Shown piece after piece: positions 60,328 through 64,000 of a stretch of DNA of 64,000 nucleotides (position 1 is its first letter; every line of letters begins with the position of its first letter). The DNA is taken from contig JAZGUH010000026.1 of NCBI GenBank assembly GCA_037893225.1, positions 62,001 through 126,000 of the forward strand, in the 5' to 3' direction. A model generated the notes under the pieces. It was not told the DNA's origin. It saw only the letters and a program-made list of their open reading frames with translations, and searched no databases. The translations under genes and the position numbers were made by a program. This DNA is from Hippasteria phrygiana. Taxonomy: Eukaryota; Echinodermata; Asteroidea; Valvatida; Goniasteridae.

Positions 60328-60708
60328 CATTGGTTGCAATATGGTCGATTTACAACTCGGTGCACCGCCAGCGGCAACCGGGGAGAGGCCAAATTACGCA
60401 GTGCATCATGGGAAAAAGTCGACATCACAAAACCGGAAGTGGGTATCGCTAATGCATCTACCGTACTTCTTACACCCCTTCTCCGCTAAATCTATAAACT
60501 CCTCTCTCTTCTTTCCTGCACAAGGTATTCTCCGATTAGTCAAAAATTGCATTAACTCATCCACTCGCATTCACGCGAAATCCATACTGCTGTACTGTCC
60601 ACCATCTAACACAATACGATAGACGCGATGTCAACCCCGAAGGTGGAAAATTGGCCTTTCCCGGCTTGCCGCTGGTGGCGCACTGAGTTGTGAATCAACC
60701 AAATTGCC
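60328..60708. mobile_element. Element with ~50-bp TIRs
   Basis: TTGGTTGCAATATGGTCGAT, then ACAACTCGGTGCACCGCCAG, versus the inverse CTGGTGGCGCACTGAGTTGT with GAATCAACCAA at the right. GCCGGGAAAGGCC-like words are paired inside. Confidence 0.8.
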
Positions 60709-60982
60709 TCCACTGCTCCTGGTCTTTGCCTTAATCCCCCTTAAAATGTTCTCGTAGACAGTTTGATTTTTCTCATTCAAATGTCCTTTGCCAAGGAACA
60801 AATTGCCTCATACCACCAAGAATGAAAGTAACCAAGCTTGTAACTAGTCCAGAATCTGCCAGTCATTTGATTTTTTTGGCTGGTGATACAAATTATTAGC
60901 ACCCTATGTTTATAAGGTAACACACCCGTTTGAATAAAATCTAATGTATCAAATGGTAATAAGTTAGGCTAGACACAATCCT

Positions 60983-61224
60983 GGGGTCAATTTCACGGAG
61001 CTGTTCAGCACAAAAATTTGCTTAGCACAAAAATGTCTTGCTTAATAAAAACAGGTTACCAGCCAAAACGACATGTGATTTTCATGCTAAGCAAACAACA
61101 GTTGAATACCGGTCACAGGCAATAGACATCACATGAAAAGTTGGCTGGTAATCCTGTTTCTAGCAAGGTAAACCTTTCATGCTAAGCAAATTTTTGTGCT
61201 TAGCAGCTCCGTGAAATTGGCCCC
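60983..61224. mobile_element. GCTTAGCACAAA-type MITE, best preserved copy
   Basis: The TIRs are about 45 bp (GGGGTCAATTTCACGGAGCT and AGCTCCGTGAAATTGGCCCC, then TTTGCTTAGCA). Related copies are at 1845-2050 and 11648-11872. A solo fragment sits in both palindrome arms (about 26905-26960, 51845-51895). Confidence 0.9.
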
Positions 61225-61364
61225 TGTAAACTTGAAGTGTTGAAGTCAATTTGTGTTGAACGAACAGCAGTTTGGAGTAACTGCATCACACAGCCTGCCT
61301 ACCTACATGTAGGTGTAGATTATTAGGCCGTTCTCTCAGTCAGCCCGTTTGAGATCTTCTTGCC

Positions 61365-63563
<2,199 letters not shown>

Positions 63564-63729
63564 CTTCATGGGCGGGGGCTGTTGTCTGAATGGAGGGCGC
63601 TCTTCGCTGTGGCTCGTCGAGGGCAGCTGGTAGGTTGGGCTGGTTGTCGTGGGGATGGTGAGGGGCGTCGGCAGGGGCGTGTCCGTCTGCTCCTCCTTTT
63701 GCCATTCGGATTTCCTCTTCCGAAAGTAA
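63564..63729 (-). CDS. ZC4H2: ZC4H2 penultimate coding exon (linker)
   Basis: On the minus strand the acceptor TCGTCCTCAG and donor GTACGT (after ATGAAG) delimit 166 bases: one base finishing a split codon, then 55 codons. YFRKRKSEWQ corresponds to the end of the ZC4H2 coiled-coil region and FRQQPPPMK to the segment just before the zinc finger. Between them is a Thr/Pro/Ser-rich stretch (TPLPTPLTIPTTTSPTYQL) where vertebrates have an Ala/Gln-rich one, so the linker is divergent. The N-terminal coiled-coil exons lie beyond base 64000. Confidence 0.93.
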
Positions 63730-64000
63730 CTGAGGACGAGGAAAGGACATTATGATTGAAACAGCAACGTTTTGCCTGAGCATTTTTCATGAACTTGTGA
63801 GACTGAACAAATTTGAAATTTCCTGACCAACTTGCCCCGACTGACTCGCCCCCAGTCCTTGAAATAAGGCTCTTTATAATTGTTCATAATAATACGCCAG
63901 TTCGGTATTCCAAATGCGCATGTGCACATCAAGATTTGACAATTTTTCTTTCGGGAGAAACATTTCACCGTATGCGTGCAAAAGCATCTGGCGTGTACCA
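63730..64000 (-). other. Start of next ZC4H2 intron
   Basis: AT-rich sequence upstream of the penultimate exon. CCAGTTCGGTATTCCAAATG at 63897-63916 recalls CCAGTTCGGTATCTCAAAG at 59247. No exon was seen. Confidence 0.6.

Overview
This is animal nuclear DNA. It has spliced genes with GT/AG introns, AT-rich introns, tRNA-derived SINEs, many short terminal-inverted-repeat (TIR) elements, minisatellites and long homopolymer runs. No operons, Shine-Dalgarno sites or prokaryotic genes are visible. The repeat types and the recurring TACATGTA-like motifs suggest a marine invertebrate deuterostome, probably an echinoderm. That taxonomic call is inference only.

Layout. (1) 1-7.9 kb, plus strand: the last five coding exons of an alpha-class glutathione S-transferase gene, whose introns are crowded with MITEs and SINEs. 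(2) 8-18 kb: mostly repeats, with an antisense class A GPCR relic (13994-15000) that carries a frameshift or two and a nonsense codon. (3) 17992-18178, plus strand: a terminal coding exon resembling the C-terminal ASH/MSP-like domain of the ciliary protein CFAP47, followed by a 60-70 bp minisatellite that begins inside the last codons. (4) 19-26.3 kb: non-coding repeats, including a 912-bp TIR element with a 7-bp target duplication and a perfect AGCC array of about 262 units. (5) 26581-52383: one giant inverted repeat, with arms of 12.4 kb and 13.3 kb that are a few percent diverged in their best stretches and separated by a 31-bp spacer. Each arm contains a 34-bp minisatellite of different length and an older, more diverged inverted repeat nested inside it. 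The right arm carries a 1.6-kb insertion for which the left arm still has the empty site. (6) 52.4-61.3 kb: non-coding, with several TIR elements and one short unassigned ORF. (7) 61365-63729, minus strand: the last two coding exons of ZC4H2, a C4H2 zinc-finger protein. Its upstream exons lie beyond the window.

The three recognisable genes (GST, CFAP47-like, ZC4H2) are unrelated in function and no shared pathway is implied. The most unusual object is the giant nested palindrome at 26.6-52.4 kb.
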